Shown: positions 26,970-35,933 of the stretch, piece after piece
Layout of the letters: every line of letters begins with the position of its first letter
How positions within the stretch are numbered: the first letter of the stretch is position 1
Source: Prevotella sp.
Lineage (GTDB): Bacteria; Bacteroidota; Bacteroidia; Bacteroidales; Bacteroidaceae
DNA length: 40,143 nt
NCBI GenBank assembly: GCA_017548385.1
Contig: JAFZAE010000034.1
Span: forward strand, 1-40,143
Direction of reading: 5' to 3'
Notes under the pieces: model-generated
Seen by the model: the letters and a program-made list of their open reading frames with translations, nothing else
What the model was told of the DNA's origin: nothing
Database searches by the model: none
Program-made: the position numbers and the translations under genes

Positions 26970-28079
26970 ATGATTTCCAAGGTTTTACGGTTGCTTGTCA
27001 GCCTTGTGGCGATGATGGCTATAGGGACGGGCGCCTCTGCTCAGCATTATGCGGGGTTTATGGAGGAACTACGCAATGCCACATCCGACTCACTGATGAA
27101 CATTAATGGCATAGAATACTATTTGCTATATGAAGACTACGAGAATGTGCATTTTCTCTCGTTGTGGTCAGAGCGGAGGGAAACCTTTGTGATAGGTCCG
27201 GCAATACCTTCCGACACTATCTATCAGAATGGGGATATCTGTGGAAGACTGGGATGTGAATCACTGCGGAAACCTCTGGCAGAGATGAAACCCGACAGCA
27301 TGTTCGTGGATAATAAATATCCTAATGTCTTCGAACGGTGTGAGTCGGAGTCGCCATGTAGTTTTAAAGCCTTGGACACCAATAATTTTGGCTATAAGAT
27401 TGTTATGGATTATCCTAAAGTGAAAGGTGAGAAATGGGATTACCTCAGATATTGGATGATCAACTATGTCGATACCTTCACCTGTCTTGACAACCTCTAC
27501 TACGATGATGTGTTTATGAAGGTAAATATCGGTGAGGAACAGTTGCCAACGATGGTGCTGAAGAAAAAAGAGCCGGAAGCTTTTGAGATAGATGATATCT
27601 ATGATGGTCAGGGCATCGCCGATCATTACCGCGATATCTATATGCGGCAGGTTTATTATCTGAAGAATATTGATTTCTCATTTCCACTGTGCTATCTGCG
27701 CATCTTCATGTCACCTCGTTTTGTCAGTCAGAGGTATGTGACGCTATTCATATCTACCAACCTGTATTCATATGGGGCGCACGATTTGCCCTTGGAGCGA
27801 TATATCACCTTCGATATGAAGAATTTGGAGGTGGTGCGCAACTGGAACCTGTTCCGCTTTGGAACAGATGACGAAGTAAGAAGTGTTGTGGAGGAGGAGA
27901 TGCGTGCACAAGGCCACGAACTGGGCGACTGTGACCTGCCCCAAGCTGCCATCTTCGACGACGATGTGGTGTTCAGTTTCCAACCCTACCAAATCGGCAC
28001 CTTCGCCGACGGCATCTTCCATATCCGAATTCCCAAGGACAAATTGCGGAAATACATTCAAAAAGAGATGCTATTTTAG
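26970..28079 (+). CDS. Secreted or membrane-anchored protein with RsiV-like (DUF3298) domain
   Basis: A 369-residue protein. Residues 1-24 are a signal peptide (VAMMAIGTGASAQ). The middle is not recognised. The C-terminal part (~255-360) looks like DUF3298/RsiV: YSYGAHDLPLERYITFDMKN, then LVRNWNLFRFG-like sequence, VVEEEMRAQG, and FDDDVVFSFQPYQIGTFADG with IRIPKDKLRKYI at the end. In RsiV this fold binds lysozyme, but in many Bacteroidales proteins the role is unknown. It has its own promoter and stands alone, converging on the heparinase-like gene 41 bp away. The ATG at 26970 gives the expected signal peptide. Confidence 0.75.
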   Translation: MISKVLRLLVSLVAMMAIGTGASAQHYAGFMEELRNATSDSLMNINGIEYYLLYEDYENVHFLSLWSERRETFVIGPAIPSDTIYQNGDICGRLGCESLRKPLAEMKPDSMFVDNKYPNVFERCESESPCSFKALDTNNFGYKIVMDYPKVKGEKWDYLRYWMINYVDTFTCLDNLYYDDVFMKVNIGEEQLPTMVLKKKEPEAFEIDDIYDGQGIADHYRDIYMRQVYYLKNIDFSFPLCYLRIFMSPRFVSQRYVTLFISTNLYSYGAHDLPLERYITFDMKNLEVVRNWNLFRFGTDDEVRSVVEEEMRAQGHELGDCDLPQAAIFDDDVVFSFQPYQIGTFADGIFHIRIPKDKLRKYIQKEMLF

Positions 28080-28120
28080 GTATGGTCGGAAACTGAACGT
28101 TTTGCCTATTAGAAACGCAT

Positions 28121-29995
28121 TTATCTTTTCACAACTTTATAAGAAACAGTTCCTTTCAAGCGTTTACTCTTGATGGTGAGCACGATACGATACATCTCCT
28201 TGCCCCATAAGCTCTGCAGGGACCTGTCAAGTTTGTCACTGATGTTCTCAAATGTGGCTGACAATTCTTTTTTGTTGAACTGAATCTCGTGATTGCCCAA
28301 TACTATTTTCCCAGACGATATCTTGGGGCGTGTAGTGGTCATCAACATGATTTTTGTCGGACGTTTATATTTCTTCAGTTCATAGTCCTCCAAAACTTCC
28401 ACATATTTTCCACGTACCAGTCTTACTTGGCGCACCCAATGCTTGACGGCTGCTTCGGAAGGATAAGTTCCAACGATGTCCATCGATAGGCAACCTGGTT
28501 GATAACTCACATCCTTGGCTCTGTAATCCTTGCCTTCGTGCTGGTCTATACCATTGATCTGGGGCAAGTTATGGTAGCCCGATTGCATCGTCCAGATGGC
28601 ATAGCGATTGTTGCCAAAGGTAGAAGCGGTATAGGACCCTACGCTCGGGTCTATAAGCAATGGCTGATTGTCATAATAGACAATGAAACTACCTACGTCA
28701 TTGTGGTTATGGCTTTCATCATTGTGACCTCCTTTCATAGCAAGGAACAAGTGTTGGTCGCGGGCTGTCATAACCTGAAGGTCAGGAAGCCAGTTGTCTG
28801 GATTATTTGGCTCTTTAGCCTTTTCACGTTCAAAGCGGTCAATCATACTGAGGAAAAACAATTCACGCCCTAATGTGGTAAAATTACCGCGTTTCCTATA
28901 TTCCTCACCTGCTTTGTTGTCGCCCTTCCATAAAGAACGGGCAAAACTGCGCATAGTGGCATCGTTAAGATACACACCAAAGGTATAGATGACATCTACT
29001 TGATTAGCGGTGTTGTTACCATGGTTATCAGCGAAATTAACGCTTTTCCCACCACCGATATATGTCTTGTAGATGAAACTCCCCATGTTTTTCAACTTTT
29101 GATTGTTGCTGAGGTCGATGACACCCCCCGTGGATGTACGAAGCATGTAAAGTGCATCGTACAAAGAGGCTGCTGCGCGGTTCCAGTAGCCGGGACCTTC
29201 ATCACAGCCCCCGTCAGCGGGATAGGAATCCATGAAAATATCGAGACAGCCGATAATTTGCTCCACGGCATCAATCTGAAGCTTGCGGTCGGTCTCACAG
29301 AACAGTACGCAGGCAAGCCAGTTGCTGCATATCCAGGGATTCCAGTTGTTGCCGGCACGCTTCCACCAATAGTCATTTTTCAGGGCGGGTTGCAGAACAC
29401 GTCGCTTCACCTCATCGCGTATTTGACCACATAGTTTTGGCGCTTTCTTGTTGATTTGGTCGCGAAGCATATAACTTATCCATACCATCAAACTGGCTGT
29501 CTCGGCATTGAAAAGGTCAACCGTCTGGTCATTGCGGACAGGATGGTCGGTGTTGTAATGGGCGGGAATGCCCCACCATACTTCTTCCAGCATACTCTGG
29601 AGGCCCTTGATAATGTCGTTCATGAAACGACCTTTCCCCTCTATGATTTCGGCCATGGCAAGACAACCAAGTTGGCGGCGCTTTTCAAAGCATACTGTTT
29701 CATAGTTGGTACGGTTGCCGTTGGTTTTGAATTCCTTAAACAATGCCAATGGCATTTCTTTCCATGGCTTGCCTGAATATGACTCTCCGACGCGGATGTA
29801 ACTGTCACGCATGGCTTTTGGCACATTTTTCTGCCAGTAAGAATCACCTGCACGTGGAACTGGCTCGAATGACCCGGGCTTAATCAGATGCTTCTCAAGT
29901 ACCGACCGGGGATAGCGGTTCTTCAAGTCACCTCCCAACATGGGAAGCACCATGCACGTCATCAGTACATATAATAATAGGTGTTTCTTTTTCAT
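28121..29995 (-). CDS. Heparinase II/III-like polysaccharide lyase, secreted
   Basis: A 624-residue predicted polysaccharide lyase with the heparinase II/III architecture: signal peptide ~1-21, an alpha-toroid domain ~50-370 (WNPWICSNWLACVLF, DGGCDEGPGYWNRAAASLYD) and a C-terminal beta-sandwich ~400-620. The beta-sandwich carries the metal/catalytic strand GGHNDESHNHNDVGSF (NHND at 430-433), LLIDPSVGSYT, and the family sequence SGYHNLPQINGIDQ. Cleaves uronic-acid glycans; candidates are heparan, chondroitin, alginate or plant uronans. The exact PL family (for example PL35 or an unclassified group) needs comparison. It is last in a minus-strand run after a small lipoprotein (23 bp upstream) and the HD protein. 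No sulfatase or SusC/D is nearby, arguing against a dedicated host-glycosaminoglycan locus. Confidence 0.85.
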   Translation of the reverse strand: MKKKHLLLYVLMTCMVLPMLGGDLKNRYPRSVLEKHLIKPGSFEPVPRAGDSYWQKNVPKAMRDSYIRVGESYSGKPWKEMPLALFKEFKTNGNRTNYETVCFEKRRQLGCLAMAEIIEGKGRFMNDIIKGLQSMLEEVWWGIPAHYNTDHPVRNDQTVDLFNAETASLMVWISYMLRDQINKKAPKLCGQIRDEVKRRVLQPALKNDYWWKRAGNNWNPWICSNWLACVLFCETDRKLQIDAVEQIIGCLDIFMDSYPADGGCDEGPGYWNRAAASLYDALYMLRTSTGGVIDLSNNQKLKNMGSFIYKTYIGGGKSVNFADNHGNNTANQVDVIYTFGVYLNDATMRSFARSLWKGDNKAGEEYRKRGNFTTLGRELFFLSMIDRFEREKAKEPNNPDNWLPDLQVMTARDQHLFLAMKGGHNDESHNHNDVGSFIVYYDNQPLLIDPSVGSYTASTFGNNRYAIWTMQSGYHNLPQINGIDQHEGKDYRAKDVSYQPGCLSMDIVGTYPSEAAVKHWVRQVRLVRGKYVEVLEDYELKKYKRPTKIMLMTTTRPKISSGKIVLGNHEIQFNKKELSATFENISDKLDRSLQSLWGKEMYRIVLTIKSKRLKGTVSYKVVKR

Positions 29996-30018
29996 AATTT
30001 CTACTCAATACTCAACTC

Positions 30019-30636
30019 TCAATTCTTTATATACTCCTGCATGGAATTCTTTAATTCAAACTCCATCGACAGATTCTCAAAGTTGTCAATGTACCAGTCG
30101 CCACGCTCATATACCATGTTGAGTTTCAGCTTTATATCTGATAAGTTCACCAGGGTAAGACTGACTGTGGCCTCGTTGTCGTTCATACTAAGCACTTTCA
30201 CATCGTGGAAGGACATGTCTTGGAAGTCTTGACCCATAATCCAATAGTCGAAATCAAAAAAACCTATGTCATCGGGATTGTTCTCCTCATCATATTTATT
30301 CACTTTCTTGAGAAGATCATTCCATTCCTCGCTACAATATAGACTGTCGAAATCCTTTTCTGACAGTTTTTCATCAAAATTTGGGTCATCTTGAGCAGCA
30401 TTATACAAATTACAGACATCTTTATAGATGTTTGATACTCGCTGTACGAGATATTCCTTCGTCTTTTTCTTGTCGGTGTCAGGGGAGACAGCTTCTTTGT
30501 CATTGACTTTGTTGACAGTGAACTTTGATTCATTGTCGATGTTCTTTTTGTCGCTTGATTGGTTACAACTAATCGACATCATTGGAATGGTGACCAACAT
30601 TACGGCCAACATCAAACATTTTGATAGGGTTTTCAT
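30019..30636 (-). CDS. Small lipoprotein, DUF3828-like
   Basis: A 205-residue lipoprotein: signal sequence MKTLSKCLMLAVMLVTIPMM, lipobox SISC (Cys24), then a low-complexity Asp/Lys/Ser linker (~26-60). The folded part begins at VQRVSNIYKDVCNLYNAA and ends with YERGDWYIDNFENLS, both resembling DUF3828, a NTF2-like domain family of unknown role. It is 39 bp after the HD gene and 23 bp before the heparinase-like gene in the same direction. Its end (TGA) is part of a short CTCAACTCTCAATTC repeat at 30003-30024. Confidence 0.65.
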   Translation of the reverse strand: MKTLSKCLMLAVMLVTIPMMSISCNQSSDKKNIDNESKFTVNKVNDKEAVSPDTDKKKTKEYLVQRVSNIYKDVCNLYNAAQDDPNFDEKLSEKDFDSLYCSEEWNDLLKKVNKYDEENNPDDIGFFDFDYWIMGQDFQDMSFHDVKVLSMNDNEATVSLTLVNLSDIKLKLNMVYERGDWYIDNFENLSMEFELKNSMQEYIKN

Positions 30637-30675
30637 GTTATTGTGGTTCTTTTTTGGTATTATCGTTCTAAATAT

Positions 30676-31302
30676 CTAATACTCATTTAATTTTTCAATC
30701 AATATCATTACAGCATCAATCATATCCTTTGGCACTTGGAAACGTGGGTCGTTGCTATGAGTGTCGATCGATTTCAGGAAATGGGGGAGTTCCTTTGCAT
30801 AGACCCCTTTCATGTGCTCGTTGCCCTCATGGGAGTGGGTGAAGGAGTAGGTGATATTTGCTAAACGGTCGGCCATCTTTACAAAAGGAGCATATGGCGT
30901 TTCGCGGATACCTTGGTAATAACGTTCACCAGCTCGTTCGGCACGGTCGCGACCTTTGTCATTGGTCAGCGCATAAACAATCTCTGTTGCCATCTTGGCC
31001 TGCTCATCGGCCATATATTGACGGGCTGTCAAAAGGACGTCATTATAGGTTTGGCGGGCATCTTCAATACTATCATGGAAATAGGCACCGAAAAAGAGTG
31101 GCAATATGTCTGCTTCACTCTCGCAGACGAGATGACCGAAACGAAGCGCTGCATCAGCCACCATGTCGAGATGATAGCCGTAAGGATGTATTTTGTCATA
31201 GTGTTGGTTGACACTGGCATGCAGTGCATGGGCTGCAGCTTTGATTTGTTCTATTTCTTCTGTGTACTTTGAGTATAAATTTAGAAAGTCTTCTTTTTTC
31301 AT
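30676..31302 (-). CDS. Stand-alone HD hydrolase with RelA/SpoT-type HDxxED motif (small alarmone hydrolase-like)
   Basis: A 208-residue cytoplasmic HD-domain protein. It contains the complete signature of the RelA/SpoT hydrolase domain: His44 in YGYHLDMVADAALRFG, HDSIED at 76-81 (HDxxED), and KMADRLANITY (142-152) equal to the K-x-ADRL-x-N helix. There is no synthetase domain, TGS or ACT, so it resembles small alarmone hydrolases (MESH1 or SAH) that degrade (p)ppGpp. The length matches (~180-210). It starts a minus-strand run with a lipoprotein and the heparinase-like enzyme, with a -7 box at 31328-31335. Other HD phosphohydrolases on nucleotides remain possible. Confidence 0.8.
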   Translation of the reverse strand: MKKEDFLNLYSKYTEEIEQIKAAAHALHASVNQHYDKIHPYGYHLDMVADAALRFGHLVCESEADILPLFFGAYFHDSIEDARQTYNDVLLTARQYMADEQAKMATEIVYALTNDKGRDRAERAGERYYQGIRETPYAPFVKMADRLANITYSFTHSHEGNEHMKGVYAKELPHFLKSIDTHSNDPRFQVPKDMIDAVMILIEKLNEY

Positions 31303-31327
31303 GTAAAATACGCGTGTTATGACGATT

Positions 31328-31335
31328 CAAAGATA
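31328..31335 (-). promoter_or_regulatory. -7 box (TATCTTTG) for the HD-lipoprotein-lyase run
   Basis: Minus-strand TATCTTTGA, 26 bp before the HD gene ATG. Confidence 0.5.
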
Positions 31336-31467
31336 ATCAAAATTCTTTAATCATCATAATGTCATCATCATCTTATAATATTCTTTAACTATTTATAGGT
31401 AATGTGGATATAATGTTGATTGTGTAAACAATTGTAGTAATCTGATACAACATATCAAAATTATTCA

Positions 31468-31475
31468 TAAATTTG
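31468..31475 (+). promoter_or_regulatory. -7 box (TAAATTTG) for the ROK kinase-GH2 pair
   Basis: TAAATTTGC fits TAnnTTTG, 70 bp upstream of the ROK kinase ATG; divergent from the HD promoter. Confidence 0.5.
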
Positions 31476-31545
31476 CAAACGCTATGAAAAGGTAACGGGA
31501 CGACAGTTGAGCGATATTTGAATAAACAGTAATATAACCTTAAAA

Positions 31546-32367
31546 ATGAAAATTGGAGTTGATTTAGGCGGAACAAATGTCCGCGTCGGACTGGTTGATC
31601 ATGACCGACTTGTCCGTAAAGAGGTGGCACCCTGCCCGAAAGGAACAGAGCAGGAAGTGACAAACCAGATTCTCACACTCATTGACAAACTGATGACAGA
31701 TGAGGTGACATCTATAGGAGTTGGTGTCCCATCTGTGGTCGACCGTGAGAAGGGAATCGTCTATCATGTGGCAAATATACCATCTTGGCAGGAGGTACAT
31801 CTGAAAAAAATCATGGAGGATAACTTCCATAAACCTACTTTTCTCAACAACGATGCCAATTGCTTTACTTGGGGTGTACACTTGTTTGGGGAGGGACGCA
31901 AATTCAACGACATGGTAGGCCTCACCGTGGGTACCGGCATTGGCTCAGGACTGATTATCAATGGCCGACTTTATAATGGTCACAATACAGGCGCAGGAGA
32001 GATAGGGTCTCTTCCGTTCAAAGAAAAAGACTATGAATATTATTGTGCCAGCAGATTCTTCCACGACTTCAACACCACTGGAAAGGAATTAGCAGAGGAG
32101 GCAAGAAAAGGAAATCAAAAAGCGCTTGACATCTGGCGTATTTTTGGCAACTATATCGGTTCACTACTTGAGGCCGTGATGTATGCCTATGATCCTGAGG
32201 CCATCATTTTTGGAGGGGGCATTACCGACGCCTACGATTTCTTTAAAGATGCCATGATGGAACGTCTCAATGAATTTCCTTATCCGGAGTCTGTGGCAAG
32301 ATTGTTTATCGCCCCGTCGCACCTGGAAAATGCAGCATTGCTCGGTGCCGCCATGCTGGATTCATAG
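31546..32367 (+). CDS. ROK family sugar kinase lacking the zinc motif
   Basis: A 273-residue cytoplasmic kinase. The ATP phosphate loop DLGGTNVRVGLV is at 6-17, the catalytic aspartate Asp103 in FLNNDANCFTWG, and the second glycine-rich motif GLTVGTGIGSGLIINGRLYNG follows (125-145). The normal ROK sequence E-x-G-H with the zinc-binding CxCGxxGC is replaced: GHNTGAGEIGSLPF keeps the glutamate, but the following residues are YEYYCAS with one Cys only. Bacteroidales ROK proteins of this form, from memory, are often labelled glucokinase or allose kinase. It is short compared with ROK repressors (no HTH) and lies 90 bp before the GH2 gene; together they could free and phosphorylate a hexose or hexosamine. 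Confidence 0.85.
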   Translation: MKIGVDLGGTNVRVGLVDHDRLVRKEVAPCPKGTEQEVTNQILTLIDKLMTDEVTSIGVGVPSVVDREKGIVYHVANIPSWQEVHLKKIMEDNFHKPTFLNNDANCFTWGVHLFGEGRKFNDMVGLTVGTGIGSGLIINGRLYNGHNTGAGEIGSLPFKEKDYEYYCASRFFHDFNTTGKELAEEARKGNQKALDIWRIFGNYIGSLLEAVMYAYDPEAIIFGGGITDAYDFFKDAMMERLNEFPYPESVARLFIAPSHLENAALLGAAMLDS

Positions 32368-32457
32368 TTAATAGTCGTTTGTTTTTTGTTGTTGGTGCTA
32401 TGCCGCAACGTTGTGGCTTTCATTTTATGCATAAGAATACTTAATCTTCAATCTTAT

Positions 32458-34998
32458 ATGAGAATCCTACATTTTATGCTGCTTTGTATCTGCACGCAAG
32501 TCGGTGTCGCTCAGACCATCAATCTCGACGAGGGGTGGGAGTGCCAGTCGTCTGCAGTGGTTACCTTAGATGGAGTGGCCTTGTCACAAGGGCAGACCAC
32601 CGCCGCATCGTGGTATGCCACCCATGTCCCCACAACCGTAATGGGGGCGCTTGTGAGTAATGGAGAGTATCCGAAAATATTGAAGCGTGATAATTATCGG
32701 CGGTATGACACCAAGCGTTTTATGGTGCCGTGGTTTTTCAAAAATACTTTCAGACTGGAGGATTTGGATAGCCAGGAACATGTGAGATTGTTGTTCGAAG
32801 GGATAGATTATCGTGCAGACATTTTCTTGAACGGGAAATTGGTGGCTTCTTGCGACACTGTAGCTGGACCTTTTCGTACTTTCGCAATCGATGTAACGGG
32901 TGTCGCTCAGGAACAGAATACGTTGGTGGTGAAAACCTATAGATGCCAACCGGGAGAGTATAATATCGGCTTTGTGGATTGGAATCCTCGACCATTAGAT
33001 GAGAGCATGGGCATCGTGCGACCTGTCAAAGTGCAACGCTCGGGGGCTGTCGTCATCGAGTCGCCGAGGGTGACTACTCGTGTCAACCTGAACACCTTGA
33101 AGGAGGCATGGATCGAAGTGGAGGCTACGTTGCGAAACCTAAGTGATCATGAGGTCTCAGGATGGCTGACATGCTCCTTTGAATGTTTAGGAAACTCCAT
33201 CCCTGTCACGCTACAGGCAGGTCAGACTAAGACACTGAGGCTCAATGCGCAGGACTTCCCCGCCTTGCATGTGATATTTCCACGTTTATGGTGGTGCTAT
33301 ACGATGGGGAAGCCTGAGATGTACTCCATGCAGCTGCGGTTCAAACAAGATAATAAGCCGACAAATAGTGATAGCCAGGTTGTCCGATTCGGTATTCGAG
33401 AGGTGGGAAGCTATATCACTTCAGAGGGCTATCGGGCATTTACGCTCAACGGAAAGCGAATACAACTATTAGGGGCGGGCTGGACCGACGACATATTCCT
33501 TCGTGATGATGTTGAAAGCTACGACCGACAGTTGGAACTGGTTAAGCAGATGAATCTCAACACCGTACGACTGGAGGGATTTTGGGGCACGTCACAGGCT
33601 CTCTATGACCTTTGCGATGAGAAAGGCATCTTGCTTTTGGCAGGATGGAGCTGTTTCTGGGAATGGGAAGACTATCTTGGAAAACCCTGCGACGAACTGT
33701 ATGGCGGAATCCTCACCGACGAGGATGTGAAAATAATTGCTCAGGAATACGACGACCAGCTGCGCTATCTTCGGAACCATCCTTCCATCATTGCATGGTT
33801 TGTGGGAAGTGATAAATTGCCGGTGCCGCAACTCGAACATCATTATGTTGAGGCACAGAAAACCATCGATGACCGACCCTACATCATATCGGCAAAGCAG
33901 ATGGAGAGCGACATCTCCGGCGCTTCTGGTACAAAGATGGCGGGGCCATACGACTATGTGGCTCCCGCGTATTGGTATTGTGACGAAGCACCAGGTGGGG
34001 CTTTCGGATTCAACACTGAGACGGGTATTGGTGCCCAATTGCCAGTGAAGGAATCTTTACAACAAATGCTTGGTGATAAATTGTGGCCGCTTGATTCCGT
34101 ATGGGATTATCATTGCACTTCAGCAGCAGAGGCATTTAACTCTCTCTCCATCCTCAAGGAAACAGTGAATGGCAGATATGGACAGACAACAGACTTGGAT
34201 GATTTCCTGCGCAAGGCAAATATGGTGAACTACGATGGAACGAAGGCGATGTTTGAGGCGTTCAGATACAATAGTCCGAAAGCAACGGCACTCGTACAGT
34301 GGATGCTCAATGGTGCTAGACCAAGCCTGTATTGGCAACTATATGATTACTATCTGCGACCCAATGCGGCATTTTATGCTGTCAGGAAAGCGTGTAATCC
34401 TATCCAACTGATATACAATCACCATCTGCACGACATACGTGCCGTCAACAGCAATCCATATCCTGTCGAAGTCACAGCGGAACTAAAACTCTATGGTATC
34501 AATGGCAATCTGCTTGCTAATGAAAAGAAAGTGCTTACCGTGCCTGCCTTGGCATCTGTACCTGCCTTCAACCCCATTTCACTTGGTAAAGAGGAAAATG
34601 GGTATCTTTTCCTCACTTGTGAGAAGGATGGGGCGGTCGTGGCAGAAAATGAATATGCTCTCTCATGTACAGAGGATGTACATGACTGGGAGAAATCTGA
34701 CTGGACGAGGACACCGATTCTGAAATTTGCCAACTTCAAGGCTATCGGCAACCAACCACAGCCCAAATGTTTGGTTACCATTGACAATAGCAACGAAGAA
34801 CAGGTGAGCCTTACTGTCAGTAATCCAACCGACCAGGTGGCATATTTACTGCGTATAGTGCTCACCGACAAAAAAGGAAAGCCTATCGATGGGGTAACCT
34901 ACAGCGACAATTATATCTCCATCTCTCCCCATAACTCCAAGTCCATCACTTGTCTCCTCCCGCGAGAGATGAAGTTCAAGGTGAAGATAGAAAAATGA
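32458..34998 (+). CDS. Secreted GH2 enzyme with exo-beta-glucosaminidase-type catalytic pair
   Basis: An 846-residue GH2 enzyme. The frame runs back to a TTG at 32386, but the ATG at 32458 starts a good signal peptide (MRILHFMLLCICTQVGVAQ), so this start is preferred. Order: jelly roll (~20-190, GIDYRADIFLNGKLV), Ig-like domains, TIM barrel (~330-640), C-terminal beta domains. The family acid/base Asn-Glu is replaced by WFVGSDKLP (Asp452), and the nucleophile is Glu521 in GFNTETGIG. The S-D and N-T-E-T-G pair is the signature of exo-beta-D-glucosaminidases (CsxA, Asp469/Glu541), which release glucosamine from chitosan ends; mannosidase-like relatives share it. Linked to the ROK kinase upstream, 90 bp. 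A short CTTCAATCTT repeat lies before the start. Confidence 0.85.
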   Translation: MRILHFMLLCICTQVGVAQTINLDEGWECQSSAVVTLDGVALSQGQTTAASWYATHVPTTVMGALVSNGEYPKILKRDNYRRYDTKRFMVPWFFKNTFRLEDLDSQEHVRLLFEGIDYRADIFLNGKLVASCDTVAGPFRTFAIDVTGVAQEQNTLVVKTYRCQPGEYNIGFVDWNPRPLDESMGIVRPVKVQRSGAVVIESPRVTTRVNLNTLKEAWIEVEATLRNLSDHEVSGWLTCSFECLGNSIPVTLQAGQTKTLRLNAQDFPALHVIFPRLWWCYTMGKPEMYSMQLRFKQDNKPTNSDSQVVRFGIREVGSYITSEGYRAFTLNGKRIQLLGAGWTDDIFLRDDVESYDRQLELVKQMNLNTVRLEGFWGTSQALYDLCDEKGILLLAGWSCFWEWEDYLGKPCDELYGGILTDEDVKIIAQEYDDQLRYLRNHPSIIAWFVGSDKLPVPQLEHHYVEAQKTIDDRPYIISAKQMESDISGASGTKMAGPYDYVAPAYWYCDEAPGGAFGFNTETGIGAQLPVKESLQQMLGDKLWPLDSVWDYHCTSAAEAFNSLSILKETVNGRYGQTTDLDDFLRKANMVNYDGTKAMFEAFRYNSPKATALVQWMLNGARPSLYWQLYDYYLRPNAAFYAVRKACNPIQLIYNHHLHDIRAVNSNPYPVEVTAELKLYGINGNLLANEKKVLTVPALASVPAFNPISLGKEENGYLFLTCEKDGAVVAENEYALSCTEDVHDWEKSDWTRTPILKFANFKAIGNQPQPKCLVTIDNSNEEQVSLTVSNPTDQVAYLLRIVLTDKKGKPIDGVTYSDNYISISPHNSKSITCLLPREMKFKVKIEK

Positions 34999-35054
34999 AC
35001 AGGGAGAGAAGGATACCACTAAGATAGTAGCACCTTCATCCCTTGTTTCTTGCT

Positions 35055-35828
35055 CTATTGAAAACTTCTAATTCTTACATCGATGCCAGTGCCATCTAAT
35101 GCCTTGGTCATGGCATCGATATCTGTATTGCTGAAATGGTAGGGGAAGAGCACCTTGGGTTTCACCATGTCAGCAGCATGACGCATTTGTTGTGGCGTCA
35201 TTGTATAGGGCTGATTGCAGGGAAGGAAGGCCACATCGATGTCCTTAATCTCGTTCATTTCATCTATGTCTTCAGTATCACCGGCAATATAAACGCGTAG
35301 CCCGTCTGCTTCGAGAATAAAGCCGTTGTCACGCCCCTTGGGGTGGAACTGAGTGTGTCCCTCCGTGGTATTGTAAGCGGGTACGGTATAGAGTACCAGA
35401 TCGTCGGCAAGTTGCAGTGTTTCGAAGTTGCGCATCACGATGCCTTCACCGAGAATTTTGGCACTGTTGGCGTTGGTGACAATTTTTGTACCTTCCTTTC
35501 GCAGGTCAGCCACAGCCTGGGCATCTAAATGGTCATAATGCTCGTGGGTGATGAGAATATAGTCGGCTTTGGCCATTTTGGTGTAGTCTGTCACAGGCTG
35601 GGCACCCTTAATGACTGGGTCAACTTGGATAATTCGTCCGTCGAAGACAATCTCCATACTTGCATGCTTGATAGGATTCACTTGAAGTGTCTTTCCCGAT
35701 TTTGTTTTGAATGTGTCCATTTTTTCAGATTTTTTGGTTTGTGCTTTGTCAGAACTTGGGTCTTGAGCTTTTGTACATGATGTTGCCATGAGGGCAAAAC
35801 AAGTCAGAAAAAATATAATTCGTCTCAT
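35055..35828 (-). CDS. Metallo-beta-lactamase-fold lipoprotein hydrolase
   Basis: A 257-residue protein of the UlaG/ZnMBL type with HEHYDH at 95-100 (HxHxDH) as the zinc site and later AGDTEDIDEMNEI and a histidine near the end (LFPYHFSNTD). The N-terminus is a lipoprotein signal, lipobox MATSC with Cys18, followed by a Lys/Ser/Asp linker, so it works at the membrane in the periplasm, whereas UlaG relatives are cytoplasmic. The family includes lactonases and phosphodiester hydrolases; the substrate here is unknown. Single gene converging on the GH2 gene, with repeat arrays in its upstream gap. Confidence 0.85.
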   Translation of the reverse strand: MRRIIFFLTCFALMATSCTKAQDPSSDKAQTKKSEKMDTFKTKSGKTLQVNPIKHASMEIVFDGRIIQVDPVIKGAQPVTDYTKMAKADYILITHEHYDHLDAQAVADLRKEGTKIVTNANSAKILGEGIVMRNFETLQLADDLVLYTVPAYNTTEGHTQFHPKGRDNGFILEADGLRVYIAGDTEDIDEMNEIKDIDVAFLPCNQPYTMTPQQMRHAADMVKPKVLFPYHFSNTDIDAMTKALDGTGIDVRIRSFQ

Positions 35829-35830
35829 AT

Positions 35831-35932
35831 GTTATTAGTTGACAAGTTAATTGTTGATTGTTGACAAGTAAATATGTTGACGGGTTGAAACAAATTCCTA
35901 ATTTCTAATTTCTAATTCCTAATTTCTAATTC
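35831..35932. repeat. GTTGACAAGT and CTAATTTCTAATTC arrays before the AGCS stop
   Basis: Two repeat types side by side: GTTGACAAGT/GTTGACGGG units (35831-35888), like those at 257-293 and 1729-1782, then TTCCTAATTTCTAATTTCTAA units (35893-35932). The second ends one base before the symporter stop codon. Confidence 0.75.
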
Positions 35933-35933
35933 C

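Noticed and set aside
32386..32457. 24-residue upstream extension of the second GH2 enzyme
   Set aside because: It starts with TTG right after the kinase stop; the ATG at 32458 gives a normal signal peptide.
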